Part shown: positions 5,414-6,000 of the stretch, one piece after another
Layout of the letters: every line of letters starts with the position of its first letter
How positions within the stretch are numbered: the first letter of the stretch is position 1
Assembly (NCBI GenBank): GCA_002256685.1
Contig: NQJH01000240.1
Coordinates: 1-6,000 of the forward strand
Source: Methylococcaceae bacterium NSP1-2
GTDB taxonomy: Bacteria; Pseudomonadota; Gammaproteobacteria; Methylococcales; Methylomonadaceae
Reading direction: 5' to 3'
DNA length: 6,000 nt
The notes under the pieces: model-generated
Told to the model about the DNA's origin: nothing
Database searches by the model: none
Seen by the model: only the letters and a program-made list of their open reading frames with translations
Made by a program: the position numbers and the translations under genes

Positions 5414-6000
5414 AGGGAATGCACTAAAGCAAGGCTTTATACGCTGCCACGACTGTGGTTATTTGGTAAAAACAGTGAGTCAACCGTCATCTTGTCCACG
5501 TTGTGATAGTCATCTACACGCACGACACCCTCATAGTTTGCAACGCACCACTGCGTTATTACTCAGTAGTTTTTTACTGTATATTCCCGCCAATATTTTC
5601 CCCATTATGATTGTTAATCAGTTCGGTGCGGGTGAACCCAATACCATTGCTGGCGGCATTGTTGAATTAATCGATAGTGGCATGATACCTATCGGTTTGT
5701 TGGTATTGGTGGCAAGTATTCTCGTGCCGTCGTCAAAGCTGATAGGTATTAGTCTGTTACTGTTATGTGCGCATTTTCGCTGGCAAGTGAATGCCCGTCG
5801 TTGGACGAGGATGTATCGTGTTATTGCTTTTGTTGGGCGATGGTCGATGCTGGATATTTTTATGATTTCCATTTTGGTCGATTTAGTAAATTTTAGTGGC
5901 ATACAAATTATTGCAGGTCCTGCGGCAACTGCCTTTGCCGCCGTGGTCATATTGACCATGTTCGCAGCTGAAAATTTTGATCCACGCTTACTTTGGGACA
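5403..6000 (+). CDS. pqiA: PqiA-family membrane protein (second of two), 3' end beyond the window
   Basis: The frame from ATG 5403 stays open for 199 codons to the right edge. It repeats the architecture of its neighbour: CHDC (15-18) and CPRC (31-34) as a zinc-ribbon-like head. The PqiA signature LLYIPANIFPIM follows, then further membrane segments including LIGISLLLL. Next come RWSMLDIFMISILVDLV and the closing ENFDPRLLWD, which usually lies within about 10-20 residues of the end of the protein. The start overlaps the previous gene by 11 bases in another frame. AGGA at 5393-5396 serves as ribosome site inside the upstream coding sequence, so translation is probably coupled. Together the two genes make up what is one fused PqiA chain in E. 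coli. A pqiB-like MCE gene is expected just past the window, but that is inference. Confidence 0.88.
   Translation, partial: MQAKGNALKQGFIRCHDCGYLVKTVSQPSSCPRCDSHLHARHPHSLQRTTALLLSSFLLYIPANIFPIMIVNQFGAGEPNTIAGGIVELIDSGMIPIGLLVLVASILVPSSKLIGISLLLLCAHFRWQVNARRWTRMYRVIAFVGRWSMLDIFMISILVDLVNFSGIQIIAGPAATAFAAVVILTMFAAENFDPRLLWD

Overview
The window is a chromosomal stretch from a Gram-negative bacterium, most likely a gammaproteobacterium. Pointers are the AroE, PqiA and DUF4124 proteins, a canonical Fur operator, and several dispersed palindromes. By eye the base composition is moderate (around mid-40s % GC). A Thiotrichales/Beggiatoa-like source fits the palindromes and the Fae homolog, but this is only a guess.

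Left part (1-1078, minus strand): the left edge holds the first codons of an unidentified gene under a textbook sigma70 promoter that is overlapped by a Fur box, so it is probably iron-repressed. The start codon lies where transcription should begin, so the message may be leaderless. Next comes aroE (shikimate dehydrogenase), with a hairpin and U-tract behind its stop.

Middle part (1079-4010, minus strand): about 500 bases without a convincing gene carry two palindromic elements. Then comes a two-gene minus-strand unit: an LTA-synthase/OpgB-type membrane sulfatase-fold phosphotransferase, followed 20 bases later by a small secreted DUF4124 protein with a Pro/Tyr-rich tail. The phosphotransferase reading frame is broken twice. 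Both breaks behave as single-base deletions, and one falls in the codon expected to encode the nucleophilic threonine.

Right part (4011-6000, plus strand): a divergent region with a plausible promoter leads into a Fae (formaldehyde-activating enzyme) homolog that appears to lack the conserved catalytic histidine. A compact hairpin follows. After it come two consecutive, overlapping PqiA-type membrane proteins. The second runs off the right edge, where a pqiB/MCE gene would be expected.

No CRISPR array, RNA gene, transposase or obviously new multi-gene system is visible. The points most worth a second look are the Fae paralog without its histidine, the catalytic-codon frameshift, the Fur-controlled possibly leaderless start, and the palindromic repeat family.
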